This document shows, one piece after another, positions 1 to 11,472 of a DNA stretch of 64,000 nucleotides. Made by a program: the position numbers and the translations under genes. Below the pieces are notes generated by a model. It ran no database searches. It was not told the origin of the DNA and worked only from the letters and a program-made list of their open reading frames with translations. Source of the DNA: Microcyclospora pomicola (Eukaryota > Ascomycota > Dothideomycetes > Capnodiales); NCBI GenBank assembly GCA_002786065.1, contig NHNY01000017.1:310001-374000 (forward strand), given 5' to 3'. How positions within the stretch are numbered: the stretch's first letter is position 1; each line of letters begins with the position of its first letter.

Positions 1-900
1 TTCCTCGAAAGTGGCATCGAAAGCAGAAGCAATCGTCAGGTTCTGCTTGGCGAAAGCAAGGAACGCCGGCTGTCTGCGGGATATCCTCCATCTGCGCTGG
101 ATGCGCCGTATTGCCGTCTCCTCGTCCAACGATGCTTTCTTGACTTCGATGACCTCTTCGTCCGCCCCATCAGCCAACTCCTCCACAACAGCCAGTTTCT
201 TCTCAGAGCTGTCCGCGCGTCGGGCGCGCCTCACTTGCATGTTACGCTGGTATTCTGCCCGTCTCTTCTCGACCTCTGCATGCTTCTCCTCCATTTCCGT
301 TCGCACACGTGCTTCCTCCGCCAGCTTCCGCTCTTTGACCTCTTCGGCCACGCGCTTTGCGCGCGCCACTTCCTCCGCACATGTCGCCGCAACTTTGGCC
401 AGGTACTTTTCCTTCGCAATCTGAGCAGCCAATGCACGCTCTTCGCTGTTGTTGATGCTTCCTCGTGGGGCTGATTTGGCTATAGCTGCGCGTAGGCGGA
501 CCTGCTCGACATGAGCTGCTCGATCGGCCAAGCGAGCTTTGCGCGACTCGATGATCGAGTTGCGGCGGAGATGCTGTGCTATGTAATTGCTCTGGCCCCC
601 AAGTCCGATGCCAGAAGATCGACGGTGCGATCGTGACGAGGCGTGCGACTGCACAGAGGACATGGAGTTACGGCGTGAAGACGCAGCGGACGACTTCCGG
701 CGGGCATTCGCGCGGTTGCGATAGAAGCGAGCGGCAAGGTGGGCAGGTGGGGTGTTGATCTGTTGCTCGGTACTGCCGGCCATGTTCATGGTGGCGTTGG
801 TGTCATCGTCGGTGGCTGTGGCATCGCTGTGAGGGTAGGTGTGGTCGTTCAGGTCCAACTCGGGGTTTGGCTTGGTCGCGCGCTCGGGATGTGTGTCCAT
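1..900 (-). CDS. TCP11/Sok1-family protein, N-terminal part (runs off the window)
   Basis: An open frame runs from an ATG at 898-900 on the minus strand to the window edge with no stop, giving about 300 residues. The N-terminus is acidic and disordered, followed by a Ser/Arg-rich stretch. A long charged helical region rich in Ala, Glu, Lys and Arg follows (about residues 110-250, probable coiled coil). An IQ-like segment (AIRRIQRRWR, about 263-272) comes next. This order matches the N-terminus of fungal TCP11/Sok1 proteins, whose C-terminal TCP11 domain would lie beyond base 1. Yeast Sok1 is a suppressor linked to cAMP/PKA signalling; that role is family knowledge, not seen here. No intron is needed within the visible part. 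The ATG is the first in-frame one I can justify, but an upstream exon cannot be excluded. Confidence 0.75.
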   Translation of the reverse strand, partial: MDTHPERATKPNPELDLNDHTYPHSDATATDDDTNATMNMAGSTEQQINTPPAHLAARFYRNRANARRKSSAASSRRNSMSSVQSHASSRSHRRSSGIGLGGQSNYIAQHLRRNSIIESRKARLADRAAHVEQVRLRAAIAKSAPRGSINNSEERALAAQIAKEKYLAKVAATCAEEVARAKRVAEEVKERKLAEEARVRTEMEEKHAEVEKRRAEYQRNMQVRRARRADSSEKKLAVVEELADGADEEVIEVKKASLDEETAIRRIQRRWRISRRQPAFLAFAKQNLTIASAFDATFEE

Positions 901-1109
901 AATGAAAGCGTAGGGCTAGCAGATCGCGTATGCATTTCCTGGTCCGAACAGAGATGTTGACAGAGATCTGACTGCGGTGCCAGGGACAGTCGTAGCGTGA
1001 AGGGAAGGTCAGTCGTGGACCTGAGGCCCAGATAAGGCTTATTAAGAGGCAGCGAGTGGCTGCTGGAGCGCGGTATGTAGGCGCGGCCGGTGGCTTGACG
1101 TCGCCCAGG

Positions 1110-1433
1110 TCAATGTCTTCGTGTGGCTGGGAGCAGGTCCGTAGATTGGTGACACAGTAGCTGAAAGGTGGAGGGAAAGTAAGGTGTGATATGAAGCAGG
1201 ATTAACGGTGATACGGTAGAAAGTGAAAGCCACCTTGGAGCGCTGGGCCCTTGTTCCCGCTGATGGAAGCGAGCCCAGAAGCCGTCGGAAGGAACATGAA
1301 GCAACCAGGTTCTGATTTCGTGCTTGTAGGGATCAGTGACATGATCCGCCGCAACCATGGACAGGTATTCGTCCGCCAGGTGAGAATCGACATCAGTCCG
1401 TAGATGCAGTAGATTCTGATCGACGTTGCTCAC
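1110..1433 (-). CDS. possible small protein or 5' leader ORF upstream of the TCP11-like gene
   Basis: A 107-codon ORF starts with MSNVDQNLLHLRTD and continues with an ordered-looking, mixed-charge sequence. A possible in-frame 54-base intron (GTATCA...TTTCAG) lies near 1159-1212. Another donor, GTGGCT, would change the frame and extend the protein. The ORF lies 210 bases upstream of the TCP11-like ATG on the same strand, so it could be a separate small gene, a leader ORF or chance. I recognise no family. Confidence 0.25.
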   Translation of the reverse strand: MSNVDQNLLHLRTDVDSHLADEYLSMVAADHVTDPYKHEIRTWLLHVPSDGFWARFHQREQGPSAPRWLSLSTVSPLILLHITPYFPSTFQLLCHQSTDLLPATRRH

Positions 1434-2154
1434 AAGTTGTTGCCATCCTCAATAGAAGCATCACTCACGCCGCTATCGATATCATCGATATCATATCATC
1501 ACCCGGCTAAGAACTAAGAACCTGCCGCAGCCTATCTCGGCCTAGCCGCAGGAGCACGAGTTGACGGTTTCTCACGTGTCATGACATTATGCATCTACGA
1601 CCCGACTTCATCTCGACCATCTCCTGCTTCAGGCTTCATTCTTCACGTCTCACGCTCAAATCAGAACTTCCTCGCAGAATTGACATATGTCTCAGTATTG
1701 TTGAGCATGTGATCCAGTCGCCAAGATGCGACCCCGGCCAGCTACATGCAATGGAAGACTCCGCCTTGGGCACGGCTGTCACAGCGATCATGCATACTAT
1801 ACGAACTCCGATGCAGCCTGACTCGTGAGGCATGCTTTCTACTGTAGCCAACCGGTGTCAAACAATCACTTAGGCTAGTACATCCACGCTCATAGCTAGT
1901 AGGCCTTGGTCGTACTGTTTGGTCTCTGGTCGGGATCTACATCTATCTTCTCCCAATGCGGCATCCTCCACACGGTGACCGGACAAGTTTGGAGTTCAGT
2001 CATACTCACTCTGCTGCCTAAGTTAGTGTAAGCGACATATCTAAATCCTGCATCTACATCATAGAGGCTCGTCTCAAACAGCTGCCCGTCATCCAAACCC
2101 AATTCACCATCTAATTCTGGTTTGTCCTGTGTCTCTCATGAACATATCTTCATT
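1434..2154. other. intergenic region with a short direct repeat
   Basis: No supported gene. At about 1474-1491 the 9-mer ATCGATATC occurs twice in tandem, followed by ATATCATC. It contains overlapping ClaI- and EcoRV-type palindromes. The short ORFs here look like chance. The region should hold the promoter of the AAA ATPase gene to the right. Confidence 0.5.
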
Positions 2155-3753
2155 ATGGGCGATTCAGGAATGATCGCGTCTGCCTCGGGCCACGCGGTGT
2201 ACGAGGCCTTCAAAGGTCACTGCTCGGCCAAGAAGGCATACAGCGAACTTACGGTGATCGAGCTGATTCGCGCCGTCCACTCTGACAAGCATATCACCAC
2301 CATCGATCCCATAAACTGTGACCTCGTCGGTTTCGCCAAAGCTGGACACGCCGATTCCCAAGTCATTACCACCGACCATGACTACCTCGCGTTTCGCGTT
2401 TATGCCGGACCTAGCAGTCGACTGGAACCAGGTGATGGTACCGTGCGCGATAGCGTCAGCTTTGGGCAATATTCTTTCCGGTGGAATGGTAGAGACTTAT
2501 CTTTCTACGAAATTGGGTGGCCTGAGGCACATGGTGGTTTCAAAAAGCGCTGCTACATTCTTTCCCACAAGCACGACTCTACCTTCCTTGATGACCTGAT
2601 CAAAATGGTGGGCAAATGGTCGGCGCGGCTACATGAAGAGATCTACGTTTATGACAATGGACGTTGGCAGAAGAACCATCAGTTGTGGACGGCGGTTCAA
2701 GATGCCTCATGGAAGGATGTCATTCTCAATGAGTCCATGAAAGAGACTTTGATCTCGGATGCGACGTCTTTCTTCGATAGTCGTGCGGTCTACGAAGAGT
2801 ACGGCGTGCCTTGGAAGCGTGGTATCATCCTGCATGGACCGCCAGGCTGCGGGAAAACCATCTCGATCAAAGCATTGATGAACAGCTTGCAGAGCAAAGA
2901 CGTCGCCTCCCTTTACGTCAAGTCCATCACCCAGGAACGAGGAGCGATGGCGCGAAGTGTTCGCGCCATCTTCACCCAAGCCCGAGCCATGGCCCCTTGC
3001 CTTCTCATATTCGAGGATCTCGATAGTCTGGTCAGTAACGATGTTCGAAGCTACTTCCTCAACGAAGTCGATGGCCTGGAGGATAATAACGGACTACTCC
3101 TACTCGGCAGCACGAACCACCTAGATCGCTTGGATCCTGGCATTGCCAAGCGTCCTTCGCGCTTCGATCGCAAGTATCATTACGCCCTCCCTGGTCATCG
3201 AGAGCGGTTCCTCTACTGTCAGTACTGGCAACAGAAGCTGTCCAAGAACAGCAAGATAGACTTCCACGACGACATTTGTGACATTGTCGCCCAGCTGACC
3301 ACAGGCTTTAGCTTCGCCTACCTCAAAGAGCTATTCGTGCAAGCGTTGCTTGCCATCGTTGGCGGCCGAGCCGACGTCACCGAAGACGACCTTGTCGTTC
3401 CCGAGTCCATTCTGGAACACGTCGCCAACAAGGCGAAGGTGATTCCCGACTCTGCGACGCTCGCCACGGCGGAAAAAAGCACATCCTCCGCAACACCATC
3501 ATCATCGTCAACTGCAGACAAGCCAAACGCTGGTAATCAGCCGACCTTGAAAGCCCCAATGGTGGGCATCCCCGCCCATCTAGAGTCCAACGCCTTCCTT
3601 CGCATCCTCCGCAAGCAAGTCATCGCCCTTGTGCAGAACATGGGTAGTGGCGACGACGGCGTCAAGGATCGCGTCAAAGTCCCATCGGCGGGTGGGACTG
3701 CGGCGATACACGTCACACGGGGCGTGCGTGGGACCCCTATCGATTTGGGATAG
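2155..3753 (+). CDS. AAA-family ATPase, single exon
   Basis: The protein is 532 residues from the ATG at 2155; an in-frame ATG at 2122 would add 11. The AAA module is clear: Walker A GPPGCGKT (about 228-235), Walker B LLIFEDLD (about 283-290), a sensor-like LLLLGSTNH and an SRF-type arginine motif RPSRFDRKY (about 333-341). The N-terminal 200 residues show no obvious membrane segment or mitochondrial presequence, unlike true BCS1. The last 110 residues are low-complexity Ser/Thr/Ala and probably disordered. Ascomycete genomes carry many such single-AAA proteins of unknown role; the general activity is ATP-driven remodelling of a protein substrate, and the substrate cannot be inferred. Confidence 0.8.
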   Translation: MGDSGMIASASGHAVYEAFKGHCSAKKAYSELTVIELIRAVHSDKHITTIDPINCDLVGFAKAGHADSQVITTDHDYLAFRVYAGPSSRLEPGDGTVRDSVSFGQYSFRWNGRDLSFYEIGWPEAHGGFKKRCYILSHKHDSTFLDDLIKMVGKWSARLHEEIYVYDNGRWQKNHQLWTAVQDASWKDVILNESMKETLISDATSFFDSRAVYEEYGVPWKRGIILHGPPGCGKTISIKALMNSLQSKDVASLYVKSITQERGAMARSVRAIFTQARAMAPCLLIFEDLDSLVSNDVRSYFLNEVDGLEDNNGLLLLGSTNHLDRLDPGIAKRPSRFDRKYHYALPGHRERFLYCQYWQQKLSKNSKIDFHDDICDIVAQLTTGFSFAYLKELFVQALLAIVGGRADVTEDDLVVPESILEHVANKAKVIPDSATLATAEKSTSSATPSSSSTADKPNAGNQPTLKAPMVGIPAHLESNAFLRILRKQVIALVQNMGSGDDGVKDRVKVPSAGGTAAIHVTRGVRGTPIDLG

Positions 3754-4407
3754 TGAACGGCCTGGTGGAGCACAGTGGCGGTGTTGATACTGGTGCACGA
3801 AGTCGAGGCTGTCGAGTGGAAGTCAAGACAGCTGCTTCACGTATTATACCCCACAGCTACATAGTGCGAGACGGACAAAATCGAAGGTAAATTTCACCCA
3901 GCGAGTGCATACGATACGATTCGATGCATCATCACTACGCTTCTCAAGTTTGGTGATGTCTTCCCACCTTAATCGCTTGACTTTTGCTCCCGGCTATTCC
4001 AATCCGCCTCATATCCGACGAAGCAGTGCCATATGCGTGTGGACCCTTGCAGCGGACATGAGATCAGCACAAGCACACTTCCGCCCATCGTGTCAGAGGT
4101 GACGAACATCAGTGCCTGTCCTTTCCAAACGTGGTAGAAAAGGGGAAAAGCGCGACGGAAGATGAACGATGGGGCTGGGACTGGATGTGGTGATCAAATC
4201 ATCATCTACGCTATCTACGCTTGTACGCACGCAAGCAGGCTCACACACGAATAGACACGGGACAAACGACCACCCAAGGCACACACGTGCCCCCATTATC
4301 ATCATTTCCGCTCTTGCATTCCCTGGTCCCGTATCGTGGCGATCGTGAACGTAACCGAAGTCGCTCGTCATCGTGGCGTTTCCATGCCCATTTCCCAACA
4401 AAAGGTG
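3754..4407. other. intergenic, convergent 3' ends
   Basis: Lies between the stops of the AAA ATPase (plus) and the VTC5-like gene (minus). The short ORFs seen here lack homology signals. It should hold both 3' UTRs. Confidence 0.6.
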
Positions 4408-7069
4408 TTATCCGAGCATGAACGCCAAAAGCCAGGCGCTGCCGATGATATCCACCAGCAACGATCCCAGGGCGATGAGCCAGGATGGCCATGAGACGCG
4501 GTGCTGGCGTAACAGGGAGGCAAAGCCCAGCACGGCGAAGAGCAGACTGGCGGCGATGGCGAAGAGCACGCCGAAGTCGACGGTTGTGGCGTATTTGTGC
4601 TTACCGGTAAAGGCGAGCAGGGCGGCGACGAACAGGATGGTGAGCGAGGCGACGAGGCAGATGGAGGTGACTTGGGGCATGGCGACGGGCGCAGGCTGGT
4701 AGCGAGATGTACTGTTAGTGGCGGGCGTGGCACCGCTAGCTTCTACATCTTTAAACGGGCCACGATTCGTAATGGATTTCCAGGCCATGGTGCCATACGA
4801 TCGTGCCCGGGATACACCAGGCTCATCATCTTCGGATGAGCTCTCGTCATCCTTGGTTGGAGATGCGAGAAGCGCTGCCTCTTCGCCATCAGAGACAGGC
4901 CGACGACGGAAAAGGCCCCCCAGCTTGTCGAACAGTCCATCGAGCGCAGACTTTTCGTTCGGGTCGATGTACAGCACGAATGCGTCACTTTCGTCTTCTC
5001 CATCTTCTGGGTGATCGTACTCGCTCCAATAGCGTGGCTGCGGCGCGGATGCGTGTTCATTGATGTAGTCTCGTCGACGCTTCTTGCGGAATGACCGAAT
5101 GGGAGGGCTTTCCAGCTCCGAGAGCGGTAGAGGGGAGGAGGTTTCCACAGCAGTCATGCTGTCAGTCGTGATGGGCTCGGACGAGACAGAATAGGATCCT
5201 TGTGTCCGTGCACCCGAAGAAATGCCTGCGACACTTCTCTTGTGCTCTAACGCAGGAGGTGGCAGTTTCCTGATATCTTCTGAAAGCAGCGTCGCCCATG
5301 ATGGTGATGGGATCGGCGAGGACTTGCAAACTTGCCATGCTGAATGGTACTCTAGCGAAAACCCTCGAACCCGCTCGGCCTGCTCAATGTCAGCTTATAT
5401 CACTCGGAATGAGCTTGATGGCAAGCCTAGATTGGCTCTACTCACCAGGTGGCTGTGATCTAAAGTATTGATTAGTGCACCTATCGCCGGACCCTCTTGT
5501 CGTACCGAGAGGACAGCAAAAGGGAAGGTCGTCTTGCTGGAAGTCCTGTCATTCAGTCTCTTCGGATCCTGGAAAGACAGACCAGTGTCCAATGTCGCAA
5601 GCATTACATTGGAATTGTTGTTACTGAGACCGACAAAACGTGTCCGGCATGCTGATAGCATGTAGAGTGGTCGAACTCCACTGTCCTTCTCGATTTCAGC
5701 TCGAACATCGAGGACGGCAGCGTCTACAGAAACATCCTTCGTCGGCGGGAATACCTGCTCTGCGTCGAACAGCGCACCGACATGTTTCTTCTTCAGATCC
5801 ACTCGACGAACATCGCGATTTGAAATTCGCGCCGTCACAGCTGCTTCCTTTTCCTCCGTCCATCGAGCACTATATCGGACTCGCTGCGGTAGTGCTCCCG
5901 CAGCAACCTCGCGCTCGTTGACGGTCAAGGTGTTCTCTTCGTTTGCAAATCGAGCGAGATTGTCCGCTGCAAGTTCGAAATAGTCAGGGCTCGACTTTGA
6001 TGCACTCTGAGTCTCGGTCGAGGGCGATGTGGAAATCGGCGAGTGCACTGAGTTGGATCGGCTACGGGCGTCAAAGAAGGAGGTGTGCTGAAGCAAGGCC
6101 AGTTGAAGTTCCACCAGGTTTTCCTCATGTACGAAGTACTTGGCCATGGTTCCGGTCGGTCCTAGTGGGATCGTAACCATAGCTGTATCAAAATCGACCT
6201 TGTTGTCACTTTTGCAAGCACTCTGGAGCATCGCAGTCACATGTGAGCTTGATGATCTATGGTCTGCCTTTAAGCGGCGTGCTGGGTTATGCTGTATGCG
6301 TTCCTCGTAGAGACTGCGCACGTTCTGGAGAATCGTGGAGTACTCGTCCAAGAGAGGGCCAAGATCGAGATTTGTGAAACCCTTCGGATCGTCCAGCACC
6401 TCGTCCTTGAAGCGCTCCTCGAGCTGCGTTGATCCGGTCCATTTTCGGTACTTCTTCAACAACTTCCGGATGGCCGTACGCTGCGTGCTAGTGAAGCGGG
6501 CAAGTGACTTAATTTCCTCGCCTGCAGCAAGAACATCATTCTCAAGCCTGCCATATCGTTCCAAACGGCCGACTGGAATCCTATTATCGGCAGCGGTCAT
6601 GGCACGCTGTGATAGTTGCTGCAGTTGCTTCTTGGAATGAGCTTCAGATAGTCAGCAAACATGATCGAACTTCGTGGTCTCTGCTCCGAGAAGCGCTTAA
6701 GCCAGGTCGACTCGGTCATCTCATCGCCAAGGGTCATGATGCTTACCGAGTCTCCGTTTGATCTCTCCAGCTTTACTTCTCACGAATAGATCGATCCGGT
6801 GGTGCTGATCGGCTAGAATTCCGAACAAAGAATTCTCAAACATCAGCAGCCGTTCATCTGGCTGGCCGGGGATGGAGACCGATTTTCCCTCGCCTCGAGT
6901 AGTCTGGTCCTTGATGAAATGCTTGATGTCATCGTAGTCGATGTTGTCTAAGCAGCTTGTTAGTGCTGAATACCGTGGTGACTAAATCACAGAAGATATA
7001 GCTTGAAAGAGACTCACGATGGCTCCATGCTGGTATAGACCTCTGGCGAAGACTCTCGCCGTATTTCAT
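4408..7069 (-). CDS. VTC5: VTC5-like SPX-domain vacuolar polyphosphate complex protein (806 aa, 4 exons)
   Basis: Exons run 7069-7018, 6947-6747, 6641-5446 and 5379-4408, with introns of 70, 105 and 66 bases; the summed length is 2421, divisible by three. The N-terminus MKYGESLRQRSIPAWSHH and the Lys cluster TAIRKLLKKYRKWTG (about 142-156) are the inositol-pyrophosphate-binding SPX domain. The middle resembles the VTC-type central domain but is divergent. After an acidic, disordered linker, three hydrophobic segments (about 719-740, 750-772, 780-802) form the C-terminal membrane domain. Length and order match yeast Vtc5 (YDR089W), a subunit that stimulates the vacuolar transporter chaperone complex making polyphosphate. 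The last exon alone mimics a separate 249-residue membrane protein starting at 5157, but phase and splice sites join it to the SPX part. Confidence 0.88.
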
Positions 7070-10000
7070 GATGCGTTGCAGGCTGACTCAATCGATGGAT
7101 ACGCAGCGCTCGACCAGGAAATTGAATCGTAAATTATTGTCGGACGATCAAACAAGCATGTCAAACGTGTCGCCGTGTGACCACAAAGAAACGGTTTCGT
7201 GGGAATCGAAGTATCCTGGAGACCCCGTTGTTCGTGAAATTTCCCCAGAGCCCGGTCTGGAGCAAGTGTGGGCGGACGGCCGAAGGACGTGGGGGCGCGC
7301 GGTAAAGGCTCAGTGGCACCCTTCAATGGAAGCACTTGTACACCACGGACAACTGAACTTTGCTCTGCGCTGCTTGTGATGAGGCACCACAGAAATCTGT
7401 CGAGATTGAGGTGAGAAGTGGCGGAGAAACAGGAAGCAACAGGGTGAGGACAAGGTTCTTGTGTATGGAGACTGGGTTGAGTTGTCGTATCTGGATGGGA
7501 CCACCCGCGCTGGGTCCACCCGTTCAGTAAAAAGCGCGACCTAACAAGGAGTCTGATCGCGTGCCAACTTCCGTACAATGACGATGCAATTCTGGACCAA
7601 CATGTGCACATATCGAGCAGCACGACCCCCTTCCATCCCGGTTCCATGGCACACGTGAAACTCGGGCTCAAACCATGCAATTTGGTGGTACTGAACAAAG
7701 GGTATAGTAATCCTGCCTTTTACGGGCATGGGAGCGGAACGATATCACAGCGCGATAGGTGGGGCCCTGACTTCCATACTTGATGATTAGCTGTTCGATC
7801 CCGCTCCGGCCAATGCCTTCAGCTACTGCTTCTGAAGTACCATACAGTACTTCCAGCACGCGTGGGTGGACTCATCGGCAGGCATACAAGCCGAAAGACG
7901 GTACACCTGCTCAGCAGCTTGCAGCCTTCGGCAAGTCCTTATCGCCGACATATAGATACCTGTGCCTCCCATCGAAGACTACCCGCCGCGTGCCGACGGT
8001 GCTGCAATCCCAGTCCCGTGAAGTACCATGGGAGCGAATTGAGATGCATACACATGTTACGAGCAATGCTGGAGCTACTGACCGAATCTTTACATAACCA
8101 TATCGCCATCGCGCCTCTGTCGACGAGAAGGATTGGCCTGCAGGCCTGCTCGGCCGCTCAGCGCATGCGCGGATGCTGCAGTAGTACGAGCACGCTTCAT
8201 CCGCGGGCATCGTCGTTCATGCAGGGCCGTTGGACTACAAAGCGCGTCTAAGAATTGCGATCGTGATATCAGCCAGTGACAAGCCGACTAATAGTAACCG
8301 GATATCGTGGATTCCTCCGGCGACAAGACAGCGATGGTATGTGGCCACGGTTGTGTGCTGGAAAGAAGAGTCCAGCCTCGCTTGCTCGCCAGGTGCCACG
8401 GTCTGTTCGGATCCCCGCTCGAGCATGTGTGTTCCTGCGGCCAAGGAGCCATATCCCAAGTCGGGATGTGGTCGCGTGCCGGACCTCTGACATCAAATCT
8501 ACCGGCCACTGGAACTTTAATGTTGCCTCGTAGGTTCGCCAGGCGTGTTTGTCATAGCGTGGTGAAGCGCTTTTAGTGTCTTGTCGATTATCCAACGCGT
8601 AGGTCTGGCCGGCATCACTGATGGTCCCGCGCACACTCTGATAAATCGAGAATCACAGTATAAGAAGAGCTCGATCCTGCTGGTGAATCATGTTGAGAGG
8701 TGCTAAGGCAATCAGGTTGAAAGCCAAAGGTCTAAATATTACCAGTACTGCTCTCTTGCTACCATCAAAGGTTTCTGGCAACGATTATTCAACACACCCA
8801 CCACGTCCGTCTTGAGTTTCGGGACAAAGTTTGAGCATCGTCACAGCAGATGCGCTTGAACTCAGTCTCATCATTTGTTGGGCGAAGACTGCATGATTTT
8901 GTTTCCATAGCTCGCTGATCGAGACAGCCACCGGCCCTGCACAGCTCCGTCCACGCAATCGTCTCTGACTGGCTGTGATGGCCCTTCGTCTCCACGTGCA
9001 TGGAGGTGTTCATGCCCCAAGGTGGAAACTGTAAAGCCTGGGCACATCAGGTGGATCCGCGCTGGAGCGTTAGCCCCTTCGATCATGCTAAAAGCCAGCC
9101 ATTCAGCCAGATTGCCAGCTTACTTTTCGCCCCCAGGTTCCACGAGCGGCGTTATAGGCAGGCGCGGCGATCTGCCTCACCAGTCAGACGCATCAAGGCT
9201 GGAGGCCGTACTTATCCGGCGAGAAAACTGTTGTCAACACGAGTTCATGTAATGATAAGGTAAGTACATCTCCCATTCTCATTATTTGAACGAACACATT
9301 CGCATCCGTGGCAGATTCTTGTCTGCCTATCGAGCACCAAGCAATGTGCCGCCACGACCTCGTTGTTACCTCGTCCGTGGTGATGATTGAAAACAAACGC
9401 GTTTCCCTTTGTTACGTGAAGGCGCTTTATAAACATCAAAATCATCCATGAGGCTGGTACTGGAATGACTTGGCGTACTCCAGCGGCAGACAAGCTGCTA
9501 GCAATTGCAGGTATGCTTGGAGGGGCCCAAGGGGCACAGCATCTGGGTGTCGTGCATCGCGCATCTACTTTCCTTTGACCCTCGACATCGTCGCGGCAAA
9601 ATCACGTTGCGTCAATGCAGACACATGTTACGACAACTGCAACTCGCGCCGGTATGGTGTAAGATTTCTGCCATGCGAGAATGAAATCGAGACAGCGCTC
9701 GAGGTAAGTTTCCAGGCTGAAAGATAGGTTGCTCTTTCAGGTGTTTGAGCATGTCCACATGCGAAAGCGTTACACTCTCCAGTATCAACGAATCTTCTTT
9801 GTTACTGATTCTGGACTCTGAAGGCTCATCATACACACCTCACGATGCGTGCTTTCTTCGATGAGTAAGGATATACCCGCAAACGGTTAGCCCCTCAACA
9901 TCCTGTAGATCAGGACGGGAGGAATTAAAGATGCGCCACCTATTCCTGTACATCCCGTCTACATACGACCAATTCCATCCAAACTCAGCATGAGAAAAGG

Positions 10001-10134
10001 AGTCGCGCCGCCCGTTGACAATGTAGTCCTCGACGAGCAAAGGTACTAAGCGCTTGCTATCCCACTACTGTACTGACTCTTCCATCGTCCTGAATCGTCT
10101 TCTTGAAGGCTTCACAGAGCATCCGAGACTGACC
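7070..10134. other. gene-poor stretch of about 3 kb
   Basis: Many short ORFs overlap in all frames, which is what chance gives in moderately GC-rich DNA. None shows a domain, signal peptide or splice-supported extension. The longest, on the minus strand at 7066-7698, overlaps the VTC5 promoter and has the composition of non-coding sequence. I found no tRNA, clear repeat or transposon relic by eye. It separates VTC5 from a divergently oriented membrane protein gene, so both promoters lie in it. Confidence 0.5.
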
Positions 10135-11472
10135 ATGATTTCGGTCGGTGGCATACGTTGCGTTCCTCGCACGATAGCAGGTGTGTCGCTGGTCATCGGC
10201 GTCTTTATGTTCGCAATTCTTATCATCTCACGTCAGAACGACAGCCGCGTTTACATTCAACCCTCCCTAGTATCAACGACTGTTCAGGAAAGTGACGCAG
10301 CTCGATCTGCAAGGATTGAGCATACTACTACATCTCATCTGGAGATTGTCTCAACGATCACTAAAGACGGAACATGGTGGCCCGTGGAGTTTGGCGAGGA
10401 CCATCCGTCCGCCAACGTAAATTTCATACCGCATGAGCTCAAAAACGACACTTGGTTCGTGGTGGCGCAACATTACAAGTATCCCGATGATTACCAGTTG
10501 TTCTTCACCGAATTGGTCTGTGAAGGAACTTTCGACGAAGCCGGCACAATGCGCTGCAATAAAACGCCGCTCATCCTGCCGATTCCGGGTACGACGACCG
10601 ACAAATGTGTTGGTAAGATAGGCTTCTACAATATGGTCACTGGTCCACACGATGCACGCGCCTTCTACGGGCCTGATGCGCCGTATATCATTTACGGCTC
10701 GCAATCGCAAGACCATTGCCTTGGTCAGTGGATCCAAGACTTCCGCCGTCTAGTGGATTGGAGCCCACTGCCTGCTACGGACGATTCTAAGCCATTCTTC
10801 TTCCCGCAAGATATCAGGCGTCCCCTGCCGCGTGGCAGCGTCGAGAAGAACTATTTCGCCTTCTGGGACGACGAGGGCGAAATGTATGCGCATTTCGACC
10901 TCCCTCCAAAGCGTGTTTTTGCAAAGCTACACGCAAATGGTGTAGCAGATCGTGACCTTGCACCGCAAGCGGCAAAGCAAGATGCCGCGTGCGCGGGAAA
11001 ACACATGCCAAGGCTATCTACGGAAGGAGATGAGAGCAATCATCAGGCGACGAATTCGCTCGCCATAGTCATGTGTAAACGCTCCGATCCTTCATGCCAA
11101 AAGACGAAGCAAAATACATTCATATTCGAGATCTTCCAGGCCAAGGCCTTTTATGACGGCCATCCTATATATGAGCCGTATTTGATGGTCTTTCAGCAGA
11201 CGGCACCATTCGCGCTGCATGCCATTTCGTCGAGGCCGCTCTGGATCCATGGCCGGGGTGAGGCTGGTGGCGAGTGGATGCGCAACACTTCTCTGCCAGA
11301 GAACCATAGTGAGATGGTATATGTCACGTCGATGAGTTGGAGTAATAGAGAGCTGAAGTATCATGGCTATCTCGACGACGAGCTCTTTCTCGGTTTTGGA
11401 GTCGAGGATAAATATAGCGGTGGGATCGATGTTGTAGCTGGACATTTGATGGACGACCTTGCGTTTTGCTAA
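10135..11472 (+). CDS. type II membrane protein of unknown function, lumenal domain conserved in ascomycetes
   Basis: The protein is 445 residues from the ATG at 10135; an upstream in-frame ATG at 10054 would add 27. A short basic N-terminus is followed by one hydrophobic segment (about 12-33, IAGVSLVIGVFMFAILII), giving a signal-anchor topology. The rest carries several N-glycosylation sequons (NDT, NTS) and many Trp and Tyr. Segments such as FYGPDAPYIIYGSQSQ and QDHCLGQWIQDFR, and a C-terminal block around YHGYLDDELFLGFGVED, look like a beta-rich sugar-processing fold. I connect them loosely with Candida-type beta-mannosyltransferase-like proteins. That assignment is a guess from pattern memory. 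A Golgi or secretory-pathway location is likely. Confidence 0.65.
   Translation: MISVGGIRCVPRTIAGVSLVIGVFMFAILIISRQNDSRVYIQPSLVSTTVQESDAARSARIEHTTTSHLEIVSTITKDGTWWPVEFGEDHPSANVNFIPHELKNDTWFVVAQHYKYPDDYQLFFTELVCEGTFDEAGTMRCNKTPLILPIPGTTTDKCVGKIGFYNMVTGPHDARAFYGPDAPYIIYGSQSQDHCLGQWIQDFRRLVDWSPLPATDDSKPFFFPQDIRRPLPRGSVEKNYFAFWDDEGEMYAHFDLPPKRVFAKLHANGVADRDLAPQAAKQDAACAGKHMPRLSTEGDESNHQATNSLAIVMCKRSDPSCQKTKQNTFIFEIFQAKAFYDGHPIYEPYLMVFQQTAPFALHAISSRPLWIHGRGEAGGEWMRNTSLPENHSEMVYVTSMSWSNRELKYHGYLDDELFLGFGVEDKYSGGIDVVAGHLMDDLAFC

Noticed and set aside
7066-7698. 210-codon minus-strand ORF upstream of VTC5
   Set aside because: It overlaps the VTC5 start and promoter, has no domain or splice support, and competes with other frames; its composition (many Cys, Trp, Ser, Pro) is that of random sequence.
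7795-7825. TTCGATCCCGCTCCGGCCA, resembling the 3' half of a tRNA
   Set aside because: The T-stem does not pair and no anticodon or acceptor arm could be found at the right distance.
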